From the NCBI GenBank assembly GCA_964467255.1, contig CAYXPR010000003.1:94544-158543 (forward strand): a DNA stretch of 64,000 nucleotides, given 5' to 3'. Numbering within the stretch: position 1 is the stretch's first letter; the number at the start of each line of letters is the position of its first letter. The notes below the pieces were generated by a model. That model was not told the DNA's origin. It did not search any database and saw only the letters and a list, made by a program, of their open reading frames with translations. The DNA is from CAYXPR01 sp964467255 (lineage in GTDB: Bacteria; Pseudomonadota; Alphaproteobacteria; Rickettsiales; RGZB01). Both the position numbers and the translations under genes were made by a program. This document shows positions 1 through 8,824 of this stretch, piece by piece.

Positions 1-172
1 GGTATGGCGTGGCAAAGCCAAGCCCGATAATTAGTTCATCGCGCCCGCTTTCAGGGTGCGCCACTTCGCGCGGCCAGAGTGTGCGGATTTCGCGCCGTAG
101 GCTGCGGCAGGCCACCATGCCGAGCGGCGTATCGTAAAATTCTTGCAGCGACTGAGCGGTGGGTGTGAACAT
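1..172 (-). CDS. Class I SAM-dependent methyltransferase, N-terminal fragment
   Basis: About 57 codons are visible; the rest lies beyond the left edge. The product begins MFTPTAQSLQEFYDTPLG and reaches ELIIGLGFATPY, which fits methyltransferase motif I (the SAM-binding glycine loop) preceded by a helical lead-in. Alphaproteobacterial methyltransferases with a start of this kind (an 'FYxTPLG' lead-in, then 'GLGYATPY') are common, but their substrate is not known to me. The ATG is three bases after the yggS stop, so the two genes are probably co-transcribed. The family call rests on the short N-terminus only. Confidence 0.6.
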   Translation of the reverse strand, partial: MFTPTAQSLQEFYDTPLGMVACRSLRREIRTLWPREVAHPESGRDELIIGLGFATPY

Positions 173-175
173 GCG

Positions 176-859
176 CTACGCTGCCTCCCGCTCGCCGAAA
201 ATGGCGCTGCCGACGCGCACGTAACTGGCGCCCATGGCGCTGGCGAGGCCGTAATCCCCGCTCATACCCATACTAAGCTGGGTTAAGCCGTTTCGTTCTG
301 CAATGGTGCGCAGCAGGGCAAAATGTGGCGCAGGCTCTTCGTGTGCGGGCGGAATGCACATCAGCCCCACCAGCTGTTTGCCGAAGATTTTTTTGCATTC
401 GGCGATAAAATCATCCGCCTCTTCCGGCATCGCCCCCGCCTTCTGCGGCTCTTTGCCGGTGTTCACCTGAATGAACAGCGTGGGCTTCTTTCCGGTTTTA
501 TCCATTTCTTTTTTGATTTCCGCCGCCAGTTTCGGGCGGTCGATGGTGTGAATCACATCAAACAGCGCGAGGGCTTCCCTCACCTTGTTGCTTTGCAAAG
601 GGCCAATCAGATGCAGTTCCGTTTTCGGGTGCTTTGCTTTCAGCTCCGGCCATTTGCCCTGCGCTTCTTGCACGCGGTTTTCACCAAACAGCCTGTGACC
701 TGCCTCCAGCAGCGGCAGGATGCTTTCTGCCCCGTGGGTTTTACTCACGGCGATAATCTGCGCTGGTGGTGCTTTCCCCGCGCCATAGCGCTTGGCGGCT
801 TTGGTGATTTCGTCCTTCACGGCCTTAAGGTTAGACAGTATGGTGGGCGCAGCAGTCAT
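176..859 (-). CDS. yggS: YggS-family pyridoxal phosphate homeostasis protein
   Basis: This is a 227-residue cytosolic PLP-binding protein of the YggS/PROSC family, which buffers free pyridoxal phosphate and has no known catalytic activity. The PLP lysine is K40 in AVSK. GENRVQEAQ near 59-67, HLIGPLQSNK near 83-92 and LSMGMSGDY near 192 are the expected barrel motifs. I chose the ATG at 859 (MTAAPTILSN) because the longer open frame to 1015 adds about 50 residues unlike the family and overlaps the divergent gene. The length matches the family. It is divergent from the ThiE-like gene with only 19 bases between starts, so the two promoters must overlap the coding ends. Confidence 0.9.
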   Translation of the reverse strand: MTAAPTILSNLKAVKDEITKAAKRYGAGKAPPAQIIAVSKTHGAESILPLLEAGHRLFGENRVQEAQGKWPELKAKHPKTELHLIGPLQSNKVREALALFDVIHTIDRPKLAAEIKKEMDKTGKKPTLFIQVNTGKEPQKAGAMPEEADDFIAECKKIFGKQLVGLMCIPPAHEEPAPHFALLRTIAERNGLTQLSMGMSGDYGLASAMGASYVRVGSAIFGEREAA

Positions 860-878
860 CGGCGAAAAAACCAAAACT

Positions 879-1532
879 ATGTTTTCTGAAGTACAGACGA
901 TAATCACAATAGCGCGCCAGCTCAATGCCAAAAATGGGGCCAAAAGCGGCCTCCCGCTGCCGCCGCTGGTGTTTATCACCGATGCTATCCGCCAGAAAGA
1001 CCCTGCCCGCATCATTTTGCGCCTGCCGCCAGACAGCCTCGTGCTGATTCGCGACTACCATCACCCCGCCCGCGCCACCTATGCGGCGGAGATGGCGAAA
1101 GCCTGCCGCGCCCGTCGCCTGCCTTTTTTGGTGGCGGGGGATGCCTTACTCGCCCTCCGCCTGAACGCAGCGGGGGTGCATTTGCCCCAGCATCAGGCTC
1201 GCCAGGCGCTGAAACACCGCCTAGCACGCCCGCAGTGGCTTATCACCGCCAGTGCCCACTCTGTGCCAGAACTCCACCGCCTTAACGCCCTTCCGGTCGA
1301 TGCAGCGCTCTATTCGCCGCTCTTTGCCACCGCCTCCCACCCTGACGCGCCTCCGCTCGGGCGGCACCGCTTCAGCGCGGGGGTACACCATAAGCCTGCC
1401 ATACCGGTCTATGCGCTGGGCGGTATCGATGGCCGAACCATCGCCCAGGTGCGCGGACTGCCCGTGGCGGGAATTGCCGCCATTGGCGCATTTGCGCCAT
1501 TTTTCAAAGGGAACCCGCCCCATGACGTCTAA
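879..1532 (+). CDS. Thiamine phosphate synthase-like protein (ThiE/TenI family)
   Basis: The protein has 217 residues and is probably a TIM-barrel cytosolic protein related to thiamine phosphate synthase, which joins HMP-pyrophosphate to the thiazole phosphate. PPLVFITDAIR is strand one; LVAGDALLALRLNAAGVHLP is the typical ThiE/TenI core with the GVHLP signature; VYALGGID near the C-terminus is the phosphate-binding GGI loop. Sequence drift and the lack of neighbouring thi genes mean it may be a divergent paralogue, not the working biosynthetic enzyme. The start at 879 avoids overlap with divergent yggS; upstream in-frame starts at 792 and 840 would lie inside it. Confidence 0.65.
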   Translation: MFSEVQTIITIARQLNAKNGAKSGLPLPPLVFITDAIRQKDPARIILRLPPDSLVLIRDYHHPARATYAAEMAKACRARRLPFLVAGDALLALRLNAAGVHLPQHQARQALKHRLARPQWLITASAHSVPELHRLNALPVDAALYSPLFATASHPDAPPLGRHRFSAGVHHKPAIPVYALGGIDGRTIAQVRGLPVAGIAAIGAFAPFFKGNPPHDV

Positions 1533-1751
1533 AAGACTGATACCCAAAAGCCATAACTGTGCTTTATCTGCAACAGACGATATCAAAAAAAGGCTTACAT
1601 CCCATAATTTTACGATGCACCAGTTGCGCCTTGGGGGTGAATACTGTTTTTAATGCCCTTGCGTTATGCGTAAATTGCGTGGCCGTTCTTTATGGCTATG
1701 TGAGTTTAGGTGTTAATTTTTATTTATTTTTAACAAACAGGATCGAGGCTT

Positions 1752-2840
1752 ATGAAAAAGTTTCTACTTGGCACTTCCGCTCTCGTTGGCGCAGTAGCTT
1801 TTGCTTCTGCTGCTTCTGCTGAGCCCACTGTATCTGTTGGCGGTTTTCTGGACTTCCAGGCCGGCTTCACGGATCAGGACTTAGATGCAACTGGCACGGT
1901 TGGTGGCCGCGAAACCAAATTCGCAAATGACACCGAAGTGAATATCAACGTTCAGGGCACGGCCGACAATGGCCTGACCTACGGCGCTGTTATCGAACTG
2001 GAAGCTGACGTAACGGCTGACACCGATGGCGAAGGCCTGAATGCTGACAAAACCTTCCTCTTCGTGGAAAGCAATGCTGGCCGCGTAGAACTGGGTTCCA
2101 ATATCGGTGCTGAAGACGCACTGAAAGTTGATGCTGCTACGATCGCTCGCGCGACCGGTGGTATCGATGGCGATTGGTACCGTTTTGCAACGGTTGGTAC
2201 TGGTTTCATCATCCGTCCTGACCTGCCAAATGCACATGCACGTGGCGCAGGTGAAGATGCAACGAAAATCACTTACTACTCCCCACGCTTCTCTGGCGTT
2301 CAGGTGGGTGTAAGCTATGCACCAGATGATGGTAACGTTGGTACGGCAGCTGCCTTCACCACCGACACCAATGGTGATAACGAAAACGTATTCGGCCTTG
2401 GCGCGAACTACACCGGTCAGTTTGACCAGGTTGGCGTTCAGCTGTCCGCAACGGGCGCTTTCGGTGAATCCGAAACGGCTGCTACGGAAGACCTTTCTTC
2501 CTGGGCTCTCGGTACGGTTCTGTCCTTCCAGGGTTTCAGCGTAGCTGGTTCCTATGGCGATTGGGATGATTCAGGTCTCCCAACCGGCGGTAGCGTAGAT
2601 CAGAACTACTGGACCTTGGGCGCTGGTTATGAAACCGGTCCGTTCGGCGTAAGCCTGACGTACATGGACAGCGAAGCTGGCACGAGCGACTTTACGAACG
2701 TGTCTGTTGGTGCTGACTACCAGCTGGCTCCTGGTCTGGTTCCATACGTAGAAGTGAACTTCTTCGAACTGGATCCTACCGGTGCTGCTCTGGACAACGA
2801 TGGTACGGTTCTCCTCGTTGGTACGGAACTCACCTTCTAA
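1752..2840 (+). CDS. Alphaproteobacterial general porin (Porin_4 type)
   Basis: This 362-residue outer-membrane porin has a Sec signal peptide (MKKFLLGTSALVGAVAFASAASA, cleaved after residue 23) followed by alternating short strands rich in Gly, Asp and Thr. It ends in ...VGTELTF, the C-terminal aromatic that the BAM machinery recognises. The acidic loops (QDLDATGT, TADTDGEG) are typical of this class of diffusion porins. The codon pattern is uniform (GGT, GTT, CGT), as expected for a highly expressed gene. A 219-base leader region and a strong downstream terminator make it a single-gene unit. Which solutes it passes cannot be read from the sequence. Confidence 0.85.
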   Translation: MKKFLLGTSALVGAVAFASAASAEPTVSVGGFLDFQAGFTDQDLDATGTVGGRETKFANDTEVNINVQGTADNGLTYGAVIELEADVTADTDGEGLNADKTFLFVESNAGRVELGSNIGAEDALKVDAATIARATGGIDGDWYRFATVGTGFIIRPDLPNAHARGAGEDATKITYYSPRFSGVQVGVSYAPDDGNVGTAAAFTTDTNGDNENVFGLGANYTGQFDQVGVQLSATGAFGESETAATEDLSSWALGTVLSFQGFSVAGSYGDWDDSGLPTGGSVDQNYWTLGAGYETGPFGVSLTYMDSEAGTSDFTNVSVGADYQLAPGLVPYVEVNFFELDPTGAALDNDGTVLLVGTELTF

Positions 2841-2871
2841 TTTAGCTTTAAGCTAAGTTCGAAAAAGAATG

Positions 2872-2900
2872 GGGCGGTGCTTATTGGCACCGCCCTTTTT
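2872..2900 (+). terminator. Rho-independent terminator of the porin gene
   Basis: A perfect 9-bp GC-rich stem GGGCGGTGC / GCACCGCCC has a six-base loop and is followed at once by TTTTT. It lies about 30 bases after the porin stop codon. Confidence 0.92.
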
Positions 2901-3013
2901 CTTTGCCTTTTAATCTGCCGCCTTCCCTGCATTTCTGCGGTTTATCCGGTTTTGCTTGTCAAGGCAGGGCCAGTGCTTTAAATACTCATGGCTTGAAGTA
3001 ACGGAGAATCTCC

Positions 3014-3562
3014 ATGAAACACCTGATTGTTGCGCTGTTCTGTGCCCTTTTAATGCCGCTGATTGTGGCCTGTTCCAGCGATGGCGAACAAAAGAAAACC
3101 AGCTCCGCTCACGCAGACGCGTCGGACCGCGCTTACCCGATTGACCCGGAAGATGCCCGCAAGTTGCGCCACGGTAAAATGGGTGGGGAAGAAGGCTTGA
3201 AACTCTTTGGTGACGACGAGGGCGGTTCCTCCAAGGGCGCTACGCTGGGCGTAAACAGCTTCCTGTGGCGTGCCACGCTAGATACCCTCTCCTTCGTGCC
3301 CTTGGCCTCTGTAGACCCCCGTGGCGGCGTGATTATCACCGACTGGTATGAAGCGCAGGAAGCCAAGAATGAGCGTTTTAAAATCAACGCCCTGCTGCTG
3401 GACACCCGCCTGCGCTCCGATGCGCTGCGTGTATCGGTGTTCAAGCAGGTGTTAAAGGGTGAGCGCTGGCAGGATGCTGAAGTTGACCCTAGCGTCGCGC
3501 GTGATTTAGAGGATAAAATCCTCACCCGCGCCCGCGAACTGCGCATTGCGTCGGGCCGTTAA
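3014..3562 (+). CDS. DUF3576 domain lipoprotein
   Basis: This is a 182-residue predicted lipoprotein. Hydrophobic residues 4-18 lead to the lipobox IVAC with Cys20 as the lipidated residue, followed by SSDGEQ, so it is exported and anchored, probably to the outer membrane. The C-terminal half (from about residue 75, NSFLWRATLDTLSFVPLASVDPRGGVI) is the DUF3576 domain found in alphaproteobacteria; its function is unknown. A clear Shine-Dalgarno (GGAG) precedes the ATG. The stop is six bases before leuS, so it heads the leuS-lptE-holA run. The family is usually seen beside leuS, and LptE follows here, so an envelope role is likely but unproven. Confidence 0.85.
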   Translation: MKHLIVALFCALLMPLIVACSSDGEQKKTSSAHADASDRAYPIDPEDARKLRHGKMGGEEGLKLFGDDEGGSSKGATLGVNSFLWRATLDTLSFVPLASVDPRGGVIITDWYEAQEAKNERFKINALLLDTRLRSDALRVSVFKQVLKGERWQDAEVDPSVARDLEDKILTRARELRIASGR

Positions 3563-3568
3563 TATCCC

Positions 3569-6295
3569 ATGAGTGAACAACAGGACATTGCCCGCTATAA
3601 TGCGGAAGGCACCGAAGCCAAATGGCAGAAAACATGGGCTTCGTCTGGCGTGTTTCAAACGCCTGATGCCCCGGCAAAGCCTTACTACGTGCTGGAAATG
3701 TTCCCTTACCCCTCAGGGCGCATCCATATGGGACACCTCCGCAACTACACGATTGGTGACGTTGTGGCGCGCTTTAGAAAGGCACAAGGCCATGATGTGC
3801 TGCACCCTATGGGGTGGGACGCTTTCGGCCTTCCGGCCGAAAATGCGGCCATCCAGAACAAGGTAAACCCCAAGGATTGGACCAAGAAAAACATCGCGGA
3901 AATGCGCGCGCAGCTGCAATCCATCGGCCTTTCCTACGACTGGGACCGTGAAGTGGCCACCTGCGACCCGGAATATTACAAACACGAACAGAAATTCTTC
4001 CTCGAATTCCTCAAAAACGGCATCGCATACCAAAAAGAAGCGATGGTAAACTGGGACCCCGTCGACAACACCGTGCTCGCCAACGAACAGGTGATTGACG
4101 GCCGTGGCTGGCGCTCTGGCGCGTTAGTGGAGCGCAAAAAACTGCGCCAGTGGTTCCTCAAAATCACCGATTTTGCGGAAGATTTATTGCAAGGGCTGCA
4201 AACCTTAAAAGGCCATTGGCCCGAGCACGTGCTGCTGATGCAGGAAAAATGGATTGGTAAATCCATCGGTGCGCGGATTTTCTTCGAAGTGAAGGGCCGC
4301 GCAGAGAAAATTGAAGTGTTCACCACGCGGCCGGATACGATTTTCGGCGCCAGTTTCTGCGCCATTTCCGCCAATCACCCGCTGGCGGAAGAGCTCGCGG
4401 CGAAAGATGCTAAGCTCGCCGCCTTTATTGAGAAGTGCAATCAGCTCGGCACGGCGACTGAAGCAATCGAAAAGGCTGAAAAAGAAGGCCACGATACGGG
4501 CCTTAAAATTATTCACCCCTTTATTTCCGGCTTAGAACTGCCAATTTACGTCGCAAATTTCGTGCTGATGGATTATGGCACGGGCGCATTGTTCGGCTGC
4601 CCGGCGCACGACCAGCGCGATTTAGATTTTGCGCGCAAATATAACCTTACGGTTAAACAGGTTGTCTTTTCCGGTGAAAAAGACCAAAAACCCATTGGCA
4701 CTGAGGCTTATTCCGGTGGCGGAACGTTGGGCGGCTCTGACTTCCTCAATGGCATGGAAGTAGAGGCTGCCAAGCAGGAAGTTTGCAAAAGACTCGCCGC
4801 CAAAGGTCTGGGTGAGGCCACCACTACCTACCGCCTGCGCGATTGGGGCGTGTCGCGCCAGCGTTATTGGGGTTGCCCTATCCCAATGATATACTGTGAT
4901 AAATGCGGTGTCGTTCCTGTTCCGGAACAAAATCTGCCAGTGGAATTACCCTCCGATGTCACTTTCGACAAACCGGGCAACCCGCTCGACCGCCACCCCA
5001 CATGGAAACATGTGGATTGCCCCACCTGCGGCGGCAAGGCCGAGCGCGAAACTGATACGTTTGACACATTCTTTGAATCCTCATGGTATTTCGCGCGGTA
5101 TCTGGACCCGAAAAACGCTAAAATTGGTTTCGATAAAACCAAGGCCAACCAATGGCTGCCGGTGAATCAATATATCGGTGGTGTGGAACATGCGGTGCTG
5201 CATTTGCTCTACTCGCGCTTTTTCACCCGCGCCTTAAAAAAATGCGGATTCCTCGATGTCGCAGAGCCTTTCCAAGGCCTTCTCACCCAAGGCATGGTGT
5301 GCCATGTAACCGCAAAAGATAAGAAAACCGGTGAGTGGCTTGCCTTTCGCCAAGACGATGAGTTTGAAATTAATGAGCGCCCCGCTAGTGAATTCAAAGA
5401 AGTCATTTCTGGTAGCACAGGAGAAACAAAAAGAATCAAGCATATACCAACGCAAAAAACAGCTGCTACTAAAGATATTAGTGAATACATAACAGATAGA
5501 AAAACGCTCTATATTAGAACCGATGGCACCCCCGTAAAAATTGAAGATGTAATAGAGGGGCGTATAGAGAAAATGAGCAAATCTAAGCTCAACGTCGTAG
5601 ACCCAACTCGCATCATCCGTGCCTATGGCGCGGATACGGCGCGTTTATTTATGCTTTCGGATTCTCCGCCGGAGCGTGATTTGGAATGGACCGATGCCGG
5701 TGTGGAAGGCTCGCGCCGCTATGTAGATCGGCTCTGGCGGCTTTATTCCCGCCATGCGGCACTGCTGCAAGGTGAGGTAAAAGAGGCCAAAGCGGAAGGC
5801 GAAGTGCTGAAAATCCGTCGCCGCACGCATCAAACCATTCAGCAGGTCACACAGCAGCTGGAAAAATTCCAGATGAACGGTGCGGTGGCAAAAATCCGTG
5901 AGCTCACCAATGCGCTCGAATCGTTGGAGCCTAAGGATGACACCAGCCGCTTCGTGCTGAAAGAAGGCCTGACCGCTGCCGTAAAACTGCTTGCGCCGAT
6001 GATGCCACATCTGGCGGAAGAACTCTGGGAGCTGGCGGGCAATAAAACCATGCTGGCGGCGCAAAATTTCTGGCCCGTGGCGGACGCGGCGCTGGTGGTG
6101 GAAGATTCGGTTACCATTGCCGTGCAGGTCAACGGCAAGCTGAAAGCGACGCTTGAACTTGCGCGGGATATGAATGAGAATGACGCGAAGGAAGCCGCGC
6201 TTTCAGAAGCACTCGTGAAGGCGGCGGTGGAAGGCAAAGAAATCAAACGCATCATTGTGGTGCCGAACCGGATTATCAATGTGGTGGCTGCGTAA
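3569..6295 (+). CDS. leuS: Leucyl-tRNA synthetase
   Basis: This 908-residue class I aminoacyl-tRNA synthetase charges tRNA-Leu in the cytosol. The HIGH-type motif HMGH is at residues 53-56 and KMSKS at 668-672. The editing domain (TTRPDTIFGASF) and the WGCPIPMIYCDKC zinc-like module are present, and the C-terminal tRNA-binding region ends in KRIIVVPNRIINVV. It is somewhat longer than most bacterial LeuRS because the leucine-specific segment just before KMSKS is expanded (about residues 603-665). That segment is strikingly AT-rich: 40 of 120 bases in 5401-5520 are G or C. The reading frame stays open through it. The last 17 bases overlap lptE. Confidence 0.97.
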   Translation: MSEQQDIARYNAEGTEAKWQKTWASSGVFQTPDAPAKPYYVLEMFPYPSGRIHMGHLRNYTIGDVVARFRKAQGHDVLHPMGWDAFGLPAENAAIQNKVNPKDWTKKNIAEMRAQLQSIGLSYDWDREVATCDPEYYKHEQKFFLEFLKNGIAYQKEAMVNWDPVDNTVLANEQVIDGRGWRSGALVERKKLRQWFLKITDFAEDLLQGLQTLKGHWPEHVLLMQEKWIGKSIGARIFFEVKGRAEKIEVFTTRPDTIFGASFCAISANHPLAEELAAKDAKLAAFIEKCNQLGTATEAIEKAEKEGHDTGLKIIHPFISGLELPIYVANFVLMDYGTGALFGCPAHDQRDLDFARKYNLTVKQVVFSGEKDQKPIGTEAYSGGGTLGGSDFLNGMEVEAAKQEVCKRLAAKGLGEATTTYRLRDWGVSRQRYWGCPIPMIYCDKCGVVPVPEQNLPVELPSDVTFDKPGNPLDRHPTWKHVDCPTCGGKAERETDTFDTFFESSWYFARYLDPKNAKIGFDKTKANQWLPVNQYIGGVEHAVLHLLYSRFFTRALKKCGFLDVAEPFQGLLTQGMVCHVTAKDKKTGEWLAFRQDDEFEINERPASEFKEVISGSTGETKRIKHIPTQKTAATKDISEYITDRKTLYIRTDGTPVKIEDVIEGRIEKMSKSKLNVVDPTRIIRAYGADTARLFMLSDSPPERDLEWTDAGVEGSRRYVDRLWRLYSRHAALLQGEVKEAKAEGEVLKIRRRTHQTIQQVTQQLEKFQMNGAVAKIRELTNALESLEPKDDTSRFVLKEGLTAAVKLLAPMMPHLAEELWELAGNKTMLAAQNFWPVADAALVVEDSVTIAVQVNGKLKATLELARDMNENDAKEAALSEALVKAAVEGKEIKRIIVVPNRIINVVAA

Positions 6296-6797
6296 AACGC
6301 TTGGTCTAACACTGCTTGCAAGCCTTGCGGCCTGCGGGTTTCAGCCGATTTATGGCAAGCACATCTCGGGCAGCGATTCGGTTGTTCCGTATGTGATTCA
6401 CATTAATTCCATCGGTGGTGGCCGCCCGGGGCAAGAGCTGAAAGTGCAGCTTGAAAACCTGATGAATCCGCTGTCGGAAAATCAGCCTGCGGAATATCAT
6501 TTGAGCGTGGCGCTCAAAGAAGACCTTACCCCGCTGGTGATTGAGCGCGACCGCCGCATCAGCCGCTACAATCTTTCCTACACCGCAGAATATACGCTGA
6601 CCGAGGCAGGCAGCGGCAAAAAACTGCACAGCGGCAGCAGCAAAATCACGGGTTCCTATGACCGTGTGGAGTCTGACTACGCCACCTATGCCGCCCAGCG
6701 CGACACTGCCAACCGCGTGATGCGCGAAATGGCTAAGGACATTAAAGTGCGCCTCATGGCGTTCCTGTCGCAGCAGCAAAAAACCAACGTTAGATAG
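6279..6797 (+). CDS. lptE: LPS-assembly lipoprotein LptE
   Basis: This is a 172-residue lipoprotein. With the ATG at 6279, hydrophobic residues 8-18 end in the lipobox LAAC with Cys19, followed by GFQPIYG, the conserved start of mature LptE. LptE plugs the LptD barrel and helps place lipopolysaccharide in the outer leaflet. The start overlaps the leuS stop region, consistent with translational coupling, and the gene sits in the usual alphaproteobacterial leuS-lptE-holA order. An alternative start at 6255 would give eight extra residues. The product implies a conventional LPS-bearing outer membrane. Confidence 0.87.
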   Translation: MWWLRKTLGLTLLASLAACGFQPIYGKHISGSDSVVPYVIHINSIGGGRPGQELKVQLENLMNPLSENQPAEYHLSVALKEDLTPLVIERDRRISRYNLSYTAEYTLTEAGSGKKLHSGSSKITGSYDRVESDYATYAAQRDTANRVMREMAKDIKVRLMAFLSQQQKTNVR

Positions 6798-6811
6798 AGG
6801 CGCGTAGCTCG

Positions 6812-7858
6812 ATGAAAATTCAGGGCTACAAAGTCGATAATTTCCTTTCGGCATTGCCCAAGGGGCTTCGTGCGGCGCTGCTCTATGGGCCTGACATCGG
6901 GCTTGTGTCCCTGCGCGCAGAAGCGCTCGGCAAAGCCATTGTGACTGACCTTAAAGACCCCTTCCGTGTGGCAGAAATCAGCGCAGACAGGTTGGAAGAA
7001 GACCCTGCATTACTGGCGGATGAAGTCAACGCCATCAGCTTTGGCGGCGGTCGCCGCCTGATCCGCCTGCGCGATGCCGATAACGGTGTGGCAAAGGCGC
7101 TGGCGGCGGTGCTGGATGCACCCACCGTAGCAGCCGAAGACGCGGCGTTTATTGTGATTACAGCGGGGGATTTACCGGCAAAATCATCCCTGCGGCAGTT
7201 GTTTGAAACCCACAAAGAAGCGGCCGCCCTGCCCTGCTATCAGGACGATGAGCGCAATCTCGCCACCGTGGTGGCGCAGGAATTCCGTAAAAAAGGCTTC
7301 ACTGCTGACCGCGATGCCGTGAGCCTGATTGCCGAAAACTGTCAGGGCGACCGCATGATTGCCATGTCGGAAATTGAAAAACTGGCGCTGTACATGGGCG
7401 AAGCGAAACATATTGCCTATGATGATGCGGCGGGGTGTGTGGGCGAAACCACCGAAAGCTCGCTGCAGGATGTCTGCAATGCGGTAGCCTATGGCCGCCA
7501 GAGCGAGGTCGAGCGCCATGTGCGCAAGAGCATCGCGCAAGGCATTGCGGGCGCAGGCGTGCTGCGCTCGGTGCTGTATTATTTTTTCCGGCTGTATGAA
7601 ATTGCCGGCATGATGCAGCAGGGTTTGGCGGCGGATACGGCGGTAGAATCGCTGCGCCCGCCAGTGTTTTTCAAGCAGCAGCCCGTGCTGCGTGACCATG
7701 CGCGCATCTGGGGTGGCCAGCCGCAGAAACTGGCAGCTGCGCTGGAATTACTGCGCCAAGCCGAGCTGGACGTGAAGAAAACCGGCGCCGATGGTGATTT
7801 AATCACCAGCCGATACCTGATGCAGCTGGCGAATTTACCCGCTAAAAAAGCCGCATAA
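6812..7858 (+). CDS. holA: DNA polymerase III subunit delta
   Basis: This 348-residue subunit of the sliding-clamp loader opens the beta clamp. Features typical of HolA are the N-terminal ALLYGPDIGLVSLRAE (degenerate P-loop without the lysine), the middle segment VVAQEFRKKGF...ENCQGDRMIAMSEIEKLALY, and the C-terminal collar helices with LRSVLYYFFRLYEIA. The length matches the family. It lies 14 bases after lptE in the same unit. The next gene, parB, converges on it. Confidence 0.92.
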   Translation: MKIQGYKVDNFLSALPKGLRAALLYGPDIGLVSLRAEALGKAIVTDLKDPFRVAEISADRLEEDPALLADEVNAISFGGGRRLIRLRDADNGVAKALAAVLDAPTVAAEDAAFIVITAGDLPAKSSLRQLFETHKEAAALPCYQDDERNLATVVAQEFRKKGFTADRDAVSLIAENCQGDRMIAMSEIEKLALYMGEAKHIAYDDAAGCVGETTESSLQDVCNAVAYGRQSEVERHVRKSIAQGIAGAGVLRSVLYYFFRLYEIAGMMQQGLAADTAVESLRPPVFFKQQPVLRDHARIWGGQPQKLAAALELLRQAELDVKKTGADGDLITSRYLMQLANLPAKKAA

Positions 7859-7881
7859 AACCAATCGGTTTAATATATTGT

Positions 7882-8778
7882 TTACGCAGCGTTTTCATGC
7901 GCATCTGTGCCCTCGAGGCGGCGCAGCAACTTATCCAAATCCGCCAGCGACTGGTAGGCAATTTCCACCGCACCTTTTTCCCCGCGATTATGAATGGTCA
8001 CGGCCATGCCGAGATTTGCGGAGACCAGCTTTTCAAGCGCCAGAATATCAGGGTCGCGCTCTTTAATTTTACGCTGGGTTTTCACCTGCTGGCGTGGGAA
8101 TTCTGCGCGCTCCTGCACCAGTTTTTCGGTCTGGCGCACATTCAGCCCCTGCTTCACCACCTGTTCGGCGATTTCCTCTGCCGCGTCGGCGCCAATCAGC
8201 GCGCGTGCGTGGCCGATGGAAAGCTTGTCGGTTGCAAGGTAATCCTTCACCTGTGTCGGCAGCGAAAGGAGACGCAGCATGTTGGTTACGTGGCTACGGC
8301 TTTTGCCCACCACATCGGAAAGTTCTTCCTGCGTGTAGCTGAATTCATTGAGCAAACGCTGGTAGCCCTCAGCGACCTCGAGCGGTGATAAATCGCGGCG
8401 CTGGATGTTTTCCACCAGTGCGATTTCAAGCGCCTGTTTGTCAGTAAGCTCCATGCGGATGGCGGGGATTTCCGTCAGCCCTGCGATTTTTGCGGCGCGC
8501 CAGCGGCGTTCACCGGCGATGATTTCAAAATTTGTGCCGCTGCCCCGCACTAAAATCGGCTGCACCACACCGTTGCGGCGCACGGAATCCGCGAGTTCTG
8601 AAAGCGCGTCTTCATCGAACTGATGGCGCGGTTGGAAACGGCCGGGCTGGATTTTATTCAGCGGCAGTTTTTCTGCGCCGCTTTCGCGTGCGGCGGTTTT
8701 TGCATTTTCGATGCTGATATTTTCATCGCTATCTGCGATCAGGGCGGAGAGTCCTTTGCCGAGTCCACGTTTTGCCAT
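7882..8778 (-). CDS. parB: Chromosome partitioning protein ParB
   Basis: This 298-residue CTP-dependent DNA clamp loads at parS and spreads, and helps recruit SMC and segregate the origin with ParA. The start MAKRGLGKGLSALI matches chromosomal ParB. GERRWRA at 89-95 and ENIQRRDLSP at 123-132 are the CTP-binding motifs; the helix-turn-helix (GKSRSHVTNMLRLLSLP) and the C-terminal dimerisation segment follow. It lies 46 bases after parA in the same direction. Its predicted targets, two perfect parS palindromes, lie about 3.4 kb upstream between mnmG and mnmE. Confidence 0.96.
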   Translation of the reverse strand: MAKRGLGKGLSALIADSDENISIENAKTAARESGAEKLPLNKIQPGRFQPRHQFDEDALSELADSVRRNGVVQPILVRGSGTNFEIIAGERRWRAAKIAGLTEIPAIRMELTDKQALEIALVENIQRRDLSPLEVAEGYQRLLNEFSYTQEELSDVVGKSRSHVTNMLRLLSLPTQVKDYLATDKLSIGHARALIGADAAEEIAEQVVKQGLNVRQTEKLVQERAEFPRQQVKTQRKIKERDPDILALEKLVSANLGMAVTIHNRGEKGAVEIAYQSLADLDKLLRRLEGTDAHENAA

Positions 8779-8824
8779 AAGTATTTCCCTTTCTTTATGA
8801 ACGTATTAAATCAATCGGTTTATT

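Noticed and set aside
323..889. Long open frame opposite yggS
   Set aside because: It is antisense to a clear YggS gene, has no family features and no ribosome site.
5376..5566. Frameshift or stop in leuS
   Set aside because: The AT-rich stretch stays in frame and both catalytic motifs are intact, so it is an insertion or expansion, not a break.
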